A DNA stretch of 64,000 nt from Microcella putealis (GTDB lineage Bacteria > Actinomycetota > Actinomycetes > Actinomycetales > Microbacteriaceae): the NCBI RefSeq assembly GCF_004216575.1, contig NZ_SGWW01000001.1, positions 434,001 through 498,000 on the forward strand, read 5' to 3'. The notes under the pieces are model-generated. The model was not told the DNA's origin and ran no database searches. It was given only the letters and a program-made list of their open reading frames with translations. The position numbers were made by a program, and so were the translations under genes. Of the stretch, positions 40,327 through 48,873 are shown in pieces (within the stretch, counting starts at the first letter, position 1; the number at the start of each line of letters is the position of its first letter).

Positions 40327-41538
40327 ATGGGGGCTGGACGACGCATTGCACGCACCATCAGCGCGCTGACCGCGCTCGCCGTCGCAGGCGGGGCCGTCTA
40401 CGCAGCAGCCGCGCTGTTGAGCCCGATTCCGACGCTCGAGGTTGTCGAGCGCGAGGTCGACGGCGGGGCGAACGCGGCGGCGGTGCTTCCGCTGCCGGAG
40501 GTCGGCGCCTCGGCGGTCGTACTGCCGACCGGAAGCCCCGTTGTGGCGGGCGACGAGGCGGCGCGGCCCATCGGCGGCACGGCACGGCTGATCTTGGCGC
40601 ACGTCGTGCTCGACCGAGAGCCGCTCGAACTCGGACGCACCGGCCCCGCGCTCACCATGACCGCAGCTGAGGTGACGCGCACGCGGGAGATCGCCGAGGC
40701 GGGGGTACGCAGCGTGCCCGTCTTCGTCGGCGAGCCGTGGACCCGCCGCGACCTGCTGATCGCGACGCTGCTCGGCTCGGGCAATAACCTCGCCGAGTTC
40801 CTCGCGATCGACGTGTTCGGCGACCTCGAGAGCTACCGCGCGGCGGCCACCGCCTGGCTTGACGAGAACGGTATGCCGTCGACGATCATCGCCGACGTGG
40901 GGGGCCTCGACCCCGCCACGACGTCGACCGCCGCCGACCTCGCCCAGCTCGCGCAACTGACCGCCCAGCAGCCCGTCATCGCCGACATCTACGCCACGCG
41001 CCCGTCGACGGTGTCGACCGGCGCCAGCTTCAGTGACACGACGCAGTTCGTGCCCGAAATCGGCGTGAACGGCTACGTCAACACCTACACCGACGAGGCG
41101 GGCGTCTGCATTTTGACCTCGATCGAGGTCGCCGGCACGACGGCCACAATCGCCCTATACGGGCAGCCGAGCTACCCCGCCGCCGAGGAGGCGCTGCGGG
41201 CCGTCGTCACCTCGCTGAGCGAGAACCTCGCCGAGACGACGATCGTGAGCGAGGGAACCGTCGTCGCCGAATACCGCGCCGACTGGGGTCAGAGCGCGAC
41301 GATCGTCGCCACGGAGGCGGTCACGACGACCAGCCTCACCGGTAGCGACCTCGCCGTCGCGTTCGAGATCGACGACCGCCGCACCGTGCTGCGGGGCACC
41401 ACCGTCGGGCGCATGGTGGTCGACACCGGCGATGGCCCCATCACGGTGATCCTCGAGGCCGCCCAGTCGATCAGCGAGCCGGGAATCGGGTGGCGTTTCG
41501 CCGACCCGTTCACCGTGTTCGACCGCTGGAACCGCTGA
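40327..41538 (+). CDS. D-Ala-D-Ala carboxypeptidase (S11)-like pseudoenzyme, secreted
   Basis: A 403-residue exported protein with an N-terminal signal-anchor (ISALTALAVAGGAVYAAAALL). The body aligns with DacA/PBP5-type S11 peptidases, but the catalytic motifs are gone. RPIGGTARLILAHVVLD stands where RPIASLTKVMTALVVLE normally holds the Ser-x-x-Lys, so both Ser and Lys are missing. GVNGYVNTYTDEAG stands where the KTG triad lies (GIKTGxTDEAG). Only the SGN motif survives, in LLGSGNNLAEFLAI. I infer a non-catalytic peptidoglycan-binding or regulatory paralog. The 3' end overlaps the convergent kinase-like gene by 29 bp. Confidence 0.75.
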   Translation: MGAGRRIARTISALTALAVAGGAVYAAAALLSPIPTLEVVEREVDGGANAAAVLPLPEVGASAVVLPTGSPVVAGDEAARPIGGTARLILAHVVLDREPLELGRTGPALTMTAAEVTRTREIAEAGVRSVPVFVGEPWTRRDLLIATLLGSGNNLAEFLAIDVFGDLESYRAAATAWLDENGMPSTIIADVGGLDPATTSTAADLAQLAQLTAQQPVIADIYATRPSTVSTGASFSDTTQFVPEIGVNGYVNTYTDEAGVCILTSIEVAGTTATIALYGQPSYPAAEEALRAVVTSLSENLAETTIVSEGTVVAEYRADWGQSATIVATEAVTTTSLTGSDLAVAFEIDDRRTVLRGTTVGRMVVDTGDGPITVILEAAQSISEPGIGWRFADPFTVFDRWNR

Positions 41539-42019
41539 GAATCTCGTCGGCGAGTGCGCGCGGCCGGTGCAGGCGCGCGTGCCACTCCTCCTGACGCGCC
41601 CAGCGCTCCCACTCGCGGGCGAAGCTGTCGCCGTCGCGATCGATCGCGCGGCGGCGCCGCTCGGCGTCGTCGAGCTCGACCCAGAGGGCGCGATCGGCGA
41701 GGTGACGGGCCTCGGGGCCGATGGCACCGCATCCTTCGATCACGAGCGGGAGGGTCGCGTCGACCGTGACCCACTCCCCCGCGGATGCGGTGGTCCAGTT
41801 CCAGCGGCGGTAACCGGCGGCGCGTCCGGCGGCGCGCGGCCGCAGCAGGTGCACGAGCACGTGCTGCTCGGCGGCCTCGAGCCCATCCCACCCGGGGTAG
41901 ATGTCGTCGAGGCTGACGAGCGTCGCGCCCTCGCGGGTGGCCAGCTCGCGGGCGAGCGTCGTCTTGCCGGCCCCCGAGCGACCGTCGACGAGGAAGACGG
42001 GCGCGGGTCGTTTAGGCAC
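41510..42019 (-). CDS. P-loop nucleoside/uridine-kinase-like protein
   Basis: A 169-residue P-loop NTPase. Walker A VFLVDGRSGAGKTTLA, then VSLDDIYPGWDGLEAAEQHVL (kinase DD motif), a Trp-rich segment and VTVDATLPLVIEGCGAIG, and a basic lid (DDAERRRRAIDRDGDSFAREWERW, in part). It resembles uridine kinase-like ATPases. The GTG at 42019 overlaps the stop of the ECF gene by 8 nt, so it is the last gene of the thiamine-transport operon. A role in HMP or thiamine phosphorylation is possible but not shown. Confidence 0.75.
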   Translation of the reverse strand: MPKRPAPVFLVDGRSGAGKTTLARELATREGATLVSLDDIYPGWDGLEAAEQHVLVHLLRPRAAGRAAGYRRWNWTTASAGEWVTVDATLPLVIEGCGAIGPEARHLADRALWVELDDAERRRRAIDRDGDSFAREWERWARQEEWHARLHRPRALADEILSGSSGRTR

Positions 42020-44354
42020 CGGACCACCGGAGGGCGAGGATGCTGTTCCACTGGCCGGTGAGGACGGCCGCGATCGTCGCCACCACCGCCACCGCGATGG
42101 CGACCACCACGACGGCCGTGTCGATGCCGCGCCAGTGCGCGGGGCGCGTCCAGGTGCGCCGCACCGGCGCGCCGAACCCGCGGGCCTCCATCGCGATGGC
42201 GAGCGACGAGCCGCGGCGAATCGCGAGCACAAAGAGTGCGAGCGCGAGCCGCGGCAGGCGCCGGAGGCGCGAGCCGTCGCCGAGCCCGCGGGCGCGCCTG
42301 GCCCGTTCGAGCATCCGCATGTCGTGGCCCAACAGCGTCACCATGCGCAGCGCCGCCACGGCGCCGAGCACGAAGCGCGCGGGCAGGCGCAGCGTCTGCG
42401 CGAGCGCGTCGCCGAAGCGTGTGACGTCGACCCGGGCGAAGAGCGCCACGGCGGGAATGCCGATCGCGAGCACCCGCAGCACCGTGGCGATGGCGAGCTC
42501 GATTGACCCGTCACTGATGCGCACAAACAGCCACTCGGCATAGACGCGACCGCTCTCCTGCCCGTAGAGCAGGATCGTGAGGCCTGACAGCGGGGCGGCG
42601 ATCCAGACGGGGGCGGTGCGGCGAATCAGGGTGCGGGCATCGACTCCGAGGGCGGGAAGCAGCGCGAGCTGCAGGGCGAGGGCAACCGCGGCCGAGACGA
42701 TGTCGATCGTCGCGACGAGGATCAGTGCAGGGAGGAGGCCAGCCGCGAGGGCCGCGACCGGGTTGAGTCGGTCGAGCAGCGGGGTGCGGCGGGCAGCGGG
42801 TGCGTGGGGCCGCGGCGACGGCACGGCAGCGGCAGCAACGGCGGCGGGAGGGTGGTGCAGCGCCGTCGGCGTCGGCGCGGCGGGCGCTGCCGACGGGGCG
42901 GTCGTGAGGGCCACCTCGCGCGCTCCGAGCGCGCGAATCAGCTCTCGGTCGTGGGTGACGATGATCGCCGCTCCCCCGCGGTCGCGGTGCTCGGCGATGA
43001 GCGCAGCAAGTTCGCCCCAGGTGGTGCGGTCTTGGCCGAAGCTCGGCTCGTCGAGAATCAGCACCTCGGGCGCGGCGGCCAGCGCTGTTGCGACCGAGAG
43101 GCGCCGCTTTTCGCCGCCGCTCAGCCGGTACGGGCTGGTGCCGCCGCGGCGGGTAAGCCCGAGGCGCTCCAAGAGCGCGTCGGGCACGCCGTCGGCGGCG
43201 CCGTGGGCGAGCTCGTCGCGCACGGTGGCGGCCACGAACTGGTGCTCGGGGTTCTGAAACACCACGCCGATGCGGCGCGACAGCTCGAGCGAGCTGAGCG
43301 CCGCCGGGTCGGCGCCGTCGGCCAGGCGCAGCTCGCCGTCGACGCGGGGCACGAGGCCCGCCAGCGTCAGGGCGAGGGTCGATTTGCCCACGCCGTTGGG
43401 CCCGGTGAGCGCGACGACGTCGCCGGCGTGCAGCTCGAGGTCGATGTCGCGCACGACCGGCTCGGCGCCGGCGGGCGCCGCCGCCACGCCGCGAGCGCTC
43501 AGCAGGGGGGCGGATGCGCGCCGCGGCTCGCCGTGACCGCCGTCTGCCGCGCGCGGCGCCGGCCACGCCGGCGGAAACCCGGGCACCCACACGCCGCGCG
43601 CCGCCAGCGCCGCGCCCTCCTGAGCGAGCACGCCGTGCGCGGGACCGTCGGCGATGACTCGCCCGCGATCGAGCACGATCACGCGCTCGATGTGCGGCAA
43701 CCAGACGTCGACCCGGTGCTCGATCACGACGAGCGTGAGCTGCCGCCGCTCGACCGCCGCGATGACCGCGGTCACGATGTCGCCCACGCCCGCGGGGTCG
43801 AGCTGCGCGGTGGGCTCGTCGAGCAGCAGGGCGCCCGGTTCGAGGGCGAGCACGCCGGCAAGGGCGAGCCGCTGCTGCTGCCCGCCCGACAACTGCGTGG
43901 TCGCGTGCTCGGGAGCGATGGCGAGCCCCACGCGGCCGAGCGCGCCGTCAAGGCGCTGCTCGATGTCCGCGACCGGCACGCCGAGGTTTTCGGGGCCGAA
44001 GGCGAGGTCGTCGCCGGCGCGCTCGAGAACGAGACCCGCCTCGGGGTCTTGCAGCAGCAGAGCGACGCGACCCCGGGCATCCGGTGCATCGCGATCGTCG
44101 ACGACGAAACGGCCGACAAGCTCGCCGTCGTCCTCATCGCCGAGCAGGCCCGCGAAGCCCTGCAGCAGGGTCGACTTGCCGCTGCCCGATGCGCCGAGCA
44201 CGAGCACGCGCTCGCCGGGCGTGATCGCGATGTCGATGTCGGCGAGCACGGGGGCGCGGCGGCCCCGCGGGCGCCAGCTAATGCTGTGCGCCGCGAGGGC
44301 CGCCGCCCCGCCGGTGGTGAGCGTGGTGCGGCCCGCGTCGCGGGCGTCGGTCAC
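42012..44354 (-). CDS. ykoD: ECF transporter: fused ATPase-ATPase-T component (YkoD-YkoC)
   Basis: A 780-residue energy-coupling protein. ABC domain 1: Walker A GASGSGKST (54-62), signature LSGGQQQRLALAG, Walker B ALLLDEPTAQLDP. ABC domain 2: GPNGVGKST, LSGGEKRRLSVAT, LILDEPSFGQDR. From about residue 545 a CbiQ/EcfT-like membrane domain follows, with hydrophobic helices and the two Ala-Arg-Gly coupling motifs (RRARG and MEARGF). In most genomes the double ATPase (YkoD) and T component (YkoC) are separate genes. Here they form one chain. The GTG overlaps the ykoE stop (GTGA). Expression is inferred to be under the TPP riboswitch ahead of ykoE. Confidence 0.92.
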   Translation of the reverse strand: MTDARDAGRTTLTTGGAAALAAHSISWRPRGRRAPVLADIDIAITPGERVLVLGASGSGKSTLLQGFAGLLGDEDDGELVGRFVVDDRDAPDARGRVALLLQDPEAGLVLERAGDDLAFGPENLGVPVADIEQRLDGALGRVGLAIAPEHATTQLSGGQQQRLALAGVLALEPGALLLDEPTAQLDPAGVGDIVTAVIAAVERRQLTLVVIEHRVDVWLPHIERVIVLDRGRVIADGPAHGVLAQEGAALAARGVWVPGFPPAWPAPRAADGGHGEPRRASAPLLSARGVAAAPAGAEPVVRDIDLELHAGDVVALTGPNGVGKSTLALTLAGLVPRVDGELRLADGADPAALSSLELSRRIGVVFQNPEHQFVAATVRDELAHGAADGVPDALLERLGLTRRGGTSPYRLSGGEKRRLSVATALAAAPEVLILDEPSFGQDRTTWGELAALIAEHRDRGGAAIIVTHDRELIRALGAREVALTTAPSAAPAAPTPTALHHPPAAVAAAAVPSPRPHAPAARRTPLLDRLNPVAALAAGLLPALILVATIDIVSAAVALALQLALLPALGVDARTLIRRTAPVWIAAPLSGLTILLYGQESGRVYAEWLFVRISDGSIELAIATVLRVLAIGIPAVALFARVDVTRFGDALAQTLRLPARFVLGAVAALRMVTLLGHDMRMLERARRARGLGDGSRLRRLPRLALALFVLAIRRGSSLAIAMEARGFGAPVRRTWTRPAHWRGIDTAVVVVAIAVAVVATIAAVLTGQWNSILALRWSGA

Positions 44355-45037
44355 CGCGCGGCTGCGCCGTCGGGGGCGTTGGCCGACTCTGGCTCGTCGT
44401 CGTACGCGCCGTCGCCGCGTTCACGACCCGCCGCGAAGCGATCGAGGGCCCCGGTCTTCGCGAGAGCTCGCACCGCGAGCCACGAGAAGAGCCCGGCAAT
44501 GATCGCGCCGGAGGCGATGCCCGAGATCGCATAGACCGTGGCGAACAGCGCGCCCGCCCCGGCGTACCAGAGCGTCAGGTCGAGAACAACCATGGCGACG
44601 CCCGCGCCGGCACCGGCCGCCATCGCCGCGCCCACGCCCCACGAAGCGTACAAGAACAGCGCGAAGATGAGCTCAGCGCCGAGACCCTGAATGGCGCCCG
44701 ACAGCAGCGTGAGCGGCCCCCACTCGTTGCCGAACAGCGCCGACACGGTCGCGGCGACCATCTCGCCGTAGATGGCGGCACCCGGCTTGCGCACGATCAG
44801 CGCCGTGATGACGCCGCCGATCAGCCATACGCCGTGCACGCTGCCCTGAACGCCGGGCAGCAGCACCTCAAGAAGGTCGCGAACAGGGCTCGACGTGAGG
44901 TTCCAGGCGAAGAAGACGAGGCCCACGGCCACGCCGACAACGCTCGCCACGACGATGTCGACCACGCGCCAACGAAGGCGCCCCGGCCGGCGACGCTGCG
45001 CGTCAGTTGCACTCGATGAAACAGATGAAGCGGTCAT
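44351..45037 (-). CDS. ykoE: ECF S component YkoE (thiamine/HMP)
   Basis: Substrate-binding membrane component of 228 residues with five or six helices: RVVDIVVASVVGVAVGLVFFAWN, GVWLIGGVITALIVRKPGAAIYGEMVAA (YkoE signature), GAIQGLGAELIFALFLY and VYAISGIASGAIIAG (quoted in part). It captures hydroxymethylpyrimidine or thiamine for uptake. The C-terminal 35 residues are charged. The ATG at 45037 has AAAGG about 8 nt upstream. It lies directly behind a TPP riboswitch, which supports the substrate call. Confidence 0.93.
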   Translation of the reverse strand: MTASSVSSSATDAQRRRPGRLRWRVVDIVVASVVGVAVGLVFFAWNLTSSPVRDLLEVLLPGVQGSVHGVWLIGGVITALIVRKPGAAIYGEMVAATVSALFGNEWGPLTLLSGAIQGLGAELIFALFLYASWGVGAAMAAGAGAGVAMVVLDLTLWYAGAGALFATVYAISGIASGAIIAGLFSWLAVRALAKTGALDRFAAGRERGDGAYDDEPESANAPDGAAAR

Positions 45038-45105
45038 TTTTCGTGCCTTTCGGTGGGGGCACGCGCGTCACGCGCGCGCCGTTCTCGTAACGGCACGGGT
45101 GCGAG

Positions 45106-45196
45106 ATGTCCTCCCTGCGCCGGCATGACCCGGATCAGGTTCGACGGTCGAAGCCCGGTGGCTTCCTCTCAGCCCCCTGCGGGGCTCCCGTGTACA
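45106..45196 (-). promoter_or_regulatory. TPP riboswitch (THI element)
   Basis: On the minus strand the THI-box signatures are intact: GGGGGCTGAGAGG, ACCTGATCCGGGTCATGCC, then CGGCGCAGGGAGGAC. A variable stem (GAAGCCACCGGGCTTC) lies between. An upstream -10 TACACT occurs at 45208-45203. Downstream, the GC-rich stem GCGCGCG/CGCGCG region (about 45061-45082) and the AAAGG ribosome site could form the expression platform. It controls ykoE-ykoDC. Confidence 0.95.
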
Positions 45197-45235
45197 CCAA
45201 CCAGTGTACGCCTGCCGCGGACGAACGCCCGTCAG

Positions 45236-45241
45236 TAGACT
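45236..45241 (+). promoter_or_regulatory. leaderless -10 (TAGACT)
   Basis: TAGACT is followed by 6 nt and the ATG at 45248. Confidence 0.55.
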
Positions 45242-45247
45242 CGCGGA

Positions 45248-46708
45248 ATGCCGGGCACTGTGAAGGCGAGCGCAGAGATCGAGTCGCTCGTGCAGCGCGT
45301 GCTCGACGATGCCGACGGCGCCGACGAGGGCCGGCACCGCGTCAGCCTGCTGATCTCTGCGGTGCAGGCCGTCACCCGCGACCTCGACCTCGAAATCGCC
45401 CTGCAGCGCATCGTCGAGGCCGCTCGGCAGCTCACGCGGGCGCGCTACGGCGCGCTCGGCGTGATCGGCCCCGACGGTCGGCTTGAGCGCTTTCTGCACG
45501 CGGGCTTCGACGACGAGACGGTGAGGATGCTCGGTGCACCCCCCTCGGGACGCGGCATTCTCGGGGCGGTCATCTCTGACGACGCCCCCATCCGCCTGCC
45601 GCGTCTGTCGGCCGACGCGCGCTCGGTCGGGTTCCCGGCGCACCACCCGCCGATGGACTCGTTTCTCGGCGTTCCGATTCACGTCGACGGTGCCGCCTTC
45701 GGCAACCTGTACCTCACCGAGCGTGAGGCTGGGCCCTTCGACGACCTCGACCAGAGCGTCATCGCGAGCCTCGCGGCGATGGCCGGCACCGCGATCGCGA
45801 ACTCGCGCAGATACGCCCGATCGGAGCGGTCCCGCGTCTGGCTCGAAGCGGCCGAAGAGGTCTCGCGGCGGTTGCTCGCGGGCGAGCTCTCGCCCGACGA
45901 CGGTGACGGCATTGTGGAGGCCGGCCGAGCGCTCAGCGGCGCCGACGCCGGGGCTCTGCTGTACGACCGCAGCACCGATCGCCTTGTCGTCGGCCCGCAC
46001 GAGGCGCGCAGCGACGAGTCGGAAGACGAGTTCCTGACCCGATTCGCCGACAGCGTGACCATCGCGCGAGAACTCGCCAAAGCCCGAGCCGACGAGCAGC
46101 GCATCGCCCTCACGGACGAGCGCGACCGCATCGCCCGCGACCTGCACGACCACGTTATCCAGAGCCTGTTCGCCATCGGGCTCGGCCTGCAGAGCGTCGT
46201 AGGCGACCCCACAACCCCGACCGGCGCGAAGATCGCCTCGCAGGTCGACGCGATCGATTCGACCATTCGGCAGATCCGACAGGCGATTTACCGCCTCTCG
46301 GCTCCCCCCTCGGCTGAGAGCTACAGCCTGCGCGCGCGCATCACCACGCTGGTGCGCGAACTACTCGGCGACGAGTCGCTCGACTCGGGGCTGGAGTTCG
46401 CGGGCCCCGTTGACACGCTGGTCGATTCCGAGCTGGGCGACGATGTCGTCGCGGTCGTGCGCGAGGCGCTCGCCAACACCGTGCGGCACGCCGACGCCCG
46501 CCGCGTCGATATCGCGATCGCGGTGCGCGGGGCCGAGGTGAGCATCCGCGTCGCCGACGACGGGCGGGGGCTCGGCGACACGAGCCGCCGATCGGGCCTC
46601 GATAACCTGCGTGCGCGCGCCGCCGAGCGCGGCGGCACGTTCACGGTGCGGGATGCGGACGGCGGCGGAACCGTGCTCGACTGGCGCGTACCGTGGGGAA
46701 CCTCATGA
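45248..46708 (+). CDS. GAF-domain sensor histidine kinase (DevS/DosT-like)
   Basis: A 486-residue soluble kinase. An N-terminal GAF domain (about 25-185: RQLTRARYGALGVIGPDGRL in part; FLGVPIHVDGAAFGNLYLTE) has the DevS-like FLGVPI motif. A second, shortened GAF-like segment lies at 200-280. The HisKA_3 H-box is RIARDLHDHVIQSLF, the N-box REALANTVRHADA, the G1 box VADDGRGLG. A conserved proximal heme His is not obvious, so ligand sensing is open. The stop overlaps the regulator ATG (46705-46708). Confidence 0.88.
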   Translation: MPGTVKASAEIESLVQRVLDDADGADEGRHRVSLLISAVQAVTRDLDLEIALQRIVEAARQLTRARYGALGVIGPDGRLERFLHAGFDDETVRMLGAPPSGRGILGAVISDDAPIRLPRLSADARSVGFPAHHPPMDSFLGVPIHVDGAAFGNLYLTEREAGPFDDLDQSVIASLAAMAGTAIANSRRYARSERSRVWLEAAEEVSRRLLAGELSPDDGDGIVEAGRALSGADAGALLYDRSTDRLVVGPHEARSDESEDEFLTRFADSVTIARELAKARADEQRIALTDERDRIARDLHDHVIQSLFAIGLGLQSVVGDPTTPTGAKIASQVDAIDSTIRQIRQAIYRLSAPPSAESYSLRARITTLVRELLGDESLDSGLEFAGPVDTLVDSELGDDVVAVVREALANTVRHADARRVDIAIAVRGAEVSIRVADDGRGLGDTSRRSGLDNLRARAAERGGTFTVRDADGGGTVLDWRVPWGTS

Positions 46709-47367
46709 CGACGCTGATACGGGTCTTCCTGCTCGACGACCACGAGATTGTGCGCCGGGGCCTCGCCGACCTGCTCGCCGCCGAAGACGGCGTCGAGGTG
46801 GTCGGCGACGCGGGGCGCGCCGAGGGCGCTGCCGAGGCGATCCTGGCGAGCGGCGCGACCGTTGCCGTGCTTGACGGCCGCCTGCCCGACGGCAGTGGCA
46901 TCGACGTCTGCCGCGACGTGAAGTCGGCCGACCCCAGCGTCGGCTGCCTGATTCTCACCTCGTACGATGACGACGAAGCCGTCTTCGCCGCGGTGCTCGC
47001 GGGCGCCGACGGGTACCTGCTGAAAGAGGTGCGGGCCACGAACCTCGTCGCCGGCATTCGGGCCGTCGCCGCCGGCCAGTCGCTGCTCGACCCCGCCGTG
47101 GTCGAGCGAGTGACCGCGCGGGTGCGCGAGGCGGCGAGCGCCACCACCCCGCTCGACGGGCTCACGCCGCGGGAAACCGAGATTTTGACCCTCATCGCCG
47201 AGGGGCTGTCGAACCGTGAGATCGGGGCGCGGCTGTTCCTCGCCGAGAAGACGGTAAAGAACTACGTGAGCGGAATCCTGGCGAAGCTCGGCATGCAGCG
47301 TCGTACGCAGGCGGCGGTACTGGCCGCCGAGTGGCTACCCAAACGCGGCGACGCGAACACGCGCTGA
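46705..47367 (+). CDS. NarL-type response regulator (DevR/DosR-like)
   Basis: A 220-residue receiver-LuxR HTH protein: VFLLDDHEIVRRGLADLL, phospho-Asp in VAVLDGRLPDGSG, Thr/Ser in LTSYDDDEA, Lys in YLLKEVRA. The C-terminal HTH is LTPRETEILTLIAEGLSNREI ... EKTVKNYVSGILAKLGM, the DevR pattern. A GTG at 46693 is possible, but the ATG at 46705 forms ATGA with the kinase stop. It pairs with the preceding kinase. Confidence 0.9.
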   Translation: MTTLIRVFLLDDHEIVRRGLADLLAAEDGVEVVGDAGRAEGAAEAILASGATVAVLDGRLPDGSGIDVCRDVKSADPSVGCLILTSYDDDEAVFAAVLAGADGYLLKEVRATNLVAGIRAVAAGQSLLDPAVVERVTARVREAASATTPLDGLTPRETEILTLIAEGLSNREIGARLFLAEKTVKNYVSGILAKLGMQRRTQAAVLAAEWLPKRGDANTR

Positions 47368-47385
47368 CCGCGGAGCCGCGCGGTC
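47366..47385. terminator. short GC hairpin in a convergent gap
   Basis: GACCGCG (47366-47372) pairs with CGCGGTC (47379-47385) across a 6-nt loop, at the stop of the response regulator. No U-tract. Weak candidate. Confidence 0.3.
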
Positions 47386-47395
47386 GCCGGCCCCG

Positions 47396-48268
47396 TCAGC
47401 GACGGGGGCCGAGCGCGGGCGGGCGGCGTGCATCCCACTCGCCCTGCCCCCAGCGCACGCCCTTCGCGATGGGGTACACCGCGAGAAAGACCCAGGCGGG
47501 CGCGCGCAGTCGACGGTTGCGCACGCCGTGGTGCGTGTAGGTGCGGTCGAAGCGGCCGACGTAGCTGTAGTAGTCGCGGGGGCTGTCGTCGATGCGCCTC
47601 GCCGACATGCCCGCGACCATGCTCGGCACATATCGGGCGATGAGCCCGGCGTCGTAGAGGTGCACCGAGATGTCGATGTCTTCGTGAAAGAGATCGGCCT
47701 CGTCGCGGCACACCTCGTCGCGAATGCGCCGCCACGCGGTGGCGCGAATCGCCATGTTGCTGCCGAAGACGAAGTGGTATTCACGCGCCAGGCGCAGAAT
47801 GGCGCGGCGCAGGGTGTCGTCGGCCTTCAGCCCGAAGCGGCGCAGCGGCATGTCGTAGTAGAGCACCGGGCCGGTCGCCGCGGCGACGTCGGGGTCGAGG
47901 AACGCTTTTTGGACCTCTTCGACCCAGTTGGGTTCGAGCACGCTGTCGGCGTCGATGCGGCCGAGCACCTCGCCGGTGGCGGCGTCGAGGCCGACGTTGC
48001 GGGTGGGCACGAGGCCTTGCTCGTCAAACTGCGGCAGGTAGATGATGGGCGCATCAGGATGCTGTGCCTGCAGCTCGGCGACGATCTCAGCGGTGCGATC
48101 GGTCGAGCGGTTGTCGACGACGATGATCTCGTGCGCCGGTACCGTCTGCGCGATCGCGGCCTGCACGCACGGCTCGATCGTCGACTCTTCGTTGTATGCC
48201 GGGATGACGATCGAGACGCGGGGGCGACCCGCGGTGGTCGGATCGCCGTCGGGACGCGGCTCGCTCAT
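47396..48268 (-). CDS. family 2 glycosyltransferase
   Basis: A GT-A glycosyltransferase of 290 residues: VSIVIPAYNEESTIEPCV, IIVVDNRSTDRTAEIV, GRIDADSVLEPNWVEEV (DxD-like metal site), and the acceptor-site GSNMAIRATAWRRI ... EDIDISVHLYDAG. The C-terminal part holds one hydrophobic segment (APAWVFLAVYPIAKG). It probably makes an envelope polysaccharide or glycolipid. The ATG at 48268 overlaps the stop of the GNAT gene (ATGA). Confidence 0.85.
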   Translation of the reverse strand: MSEPRPDGDPTTAGRPRVSIVIPAYNEESTIEPCVQAAIAQTVPAHEIIVVDNRSTDRTAEIVAELQAQHPDAPIIYLPQFDEQGLVPTRNVGLDAATGEVLGRIDADSVLEPNWVEEVQKAFLDPDVAAATGPVLYYDMPLRRFGLKADDTLRRAILRLAREYHFVFGSNMAIRATAWRRIRDEVCRDEADLFHEDIDISVHLYDAGLIARYVPSMVAGMSARRIDDSPRDYYSYVGRFDRTYTHHGVRNRRLRAPAWVFLAVYPIAKGVRWGQGEWDARRPPALGPRR

Positions 48269-48786
48269 CGCGATGCGGGCGCGGCGAGGAGTGCCACGGT
48301 GACGCTGCCGCCCTTCGTCGCCTGCGAGCCGAGGCGTTCGAAGCCGAGCCGCTCGTGAAAGGCGAGGGACCCGGGGTTCGGCGGGTCGAGGTTGACCTCG
48401 CACGTCACCTCGGGAAGCCCGAGGCGCTCGGCCTCGGCGAACACCGCGGCATACAGTGCCTGGCCGAGGCGGTTGCCGCGCTCCGACTCGGCGATCACGA
48501 TGCGATCGACGTACAGGCTCGGCGTCTCGCGCGCCGAGAAGAACGCGTAGTTCTCGCTCGCGTAGTCGGCGCCGGGCGCGAGGGCGATGACGAAGCCGAC
48601 GAGGACGCCGCCGCGCTCCAACCCCACGGGCAGGGCCGCAATCTCGATGAGTCGGGCAATGTCATCGGGAGGCGTCACGGGTACCGCGGGCGCTGCCGCG
48701 TCGTTCAGCGGCGCAAGCGCTGCCGCATCGGCGGCCACCAGCGTACGCAGCGTCACACCATCGGGCAGGTTCGGGGGCGTCGACAC
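48265..48786 (-). CDS. GNAT-family N-acetyltransferase
   Basis: A 173-residue acetyltransferase. Motif A is VIAESERGNRLGQALYAAVFAEA (acetyl-CoA pyrophosphate loop, R-G-x-x-L-G). Motif B is VTCEVNLDPPNPGSLAFHERLGF. The start is chosen at GTG 48786, preceded by AGAGGA. A longer frame to 48837 lacks this. The acceptor is unknown. The 3' overlap couples it to the glycosyltransferase. Confidence 0.82.
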   Translation of the reverse strand: MSTPPNLPDGVTLRTLVAADAAALAPLNDAAAPAVPVTPPDDIARLIEIAALPVGLERGGVLVGFVIALAPGADYASENYAFFSARETPSLYVDRIVIAESERGNRLGQALYAAVFAEAERLGLPEVTCEVNLDPPNPGSLAFHERLGFERLGSQATKGGSVTVALLAAPASR

Positions 48787-48861
48787 CGGCGGGTCCTCTT
48801 TCGCGTCGTGACGGGGCGAAGCGGGAGGCCCCGCCACAGGCTAACAAGCCAGCCGGGCCGC

Positions 48862-48867
48862 TAGCCT
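48862..48867 (+). promoter_or_regulatory. leaderless -10 (TAGCCT)
   Basis: TAGCCT is followed by 6 nt and the ATG at 48874. Confidence 0.55.
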
Positions 48868-48873
48868 CAGCCC

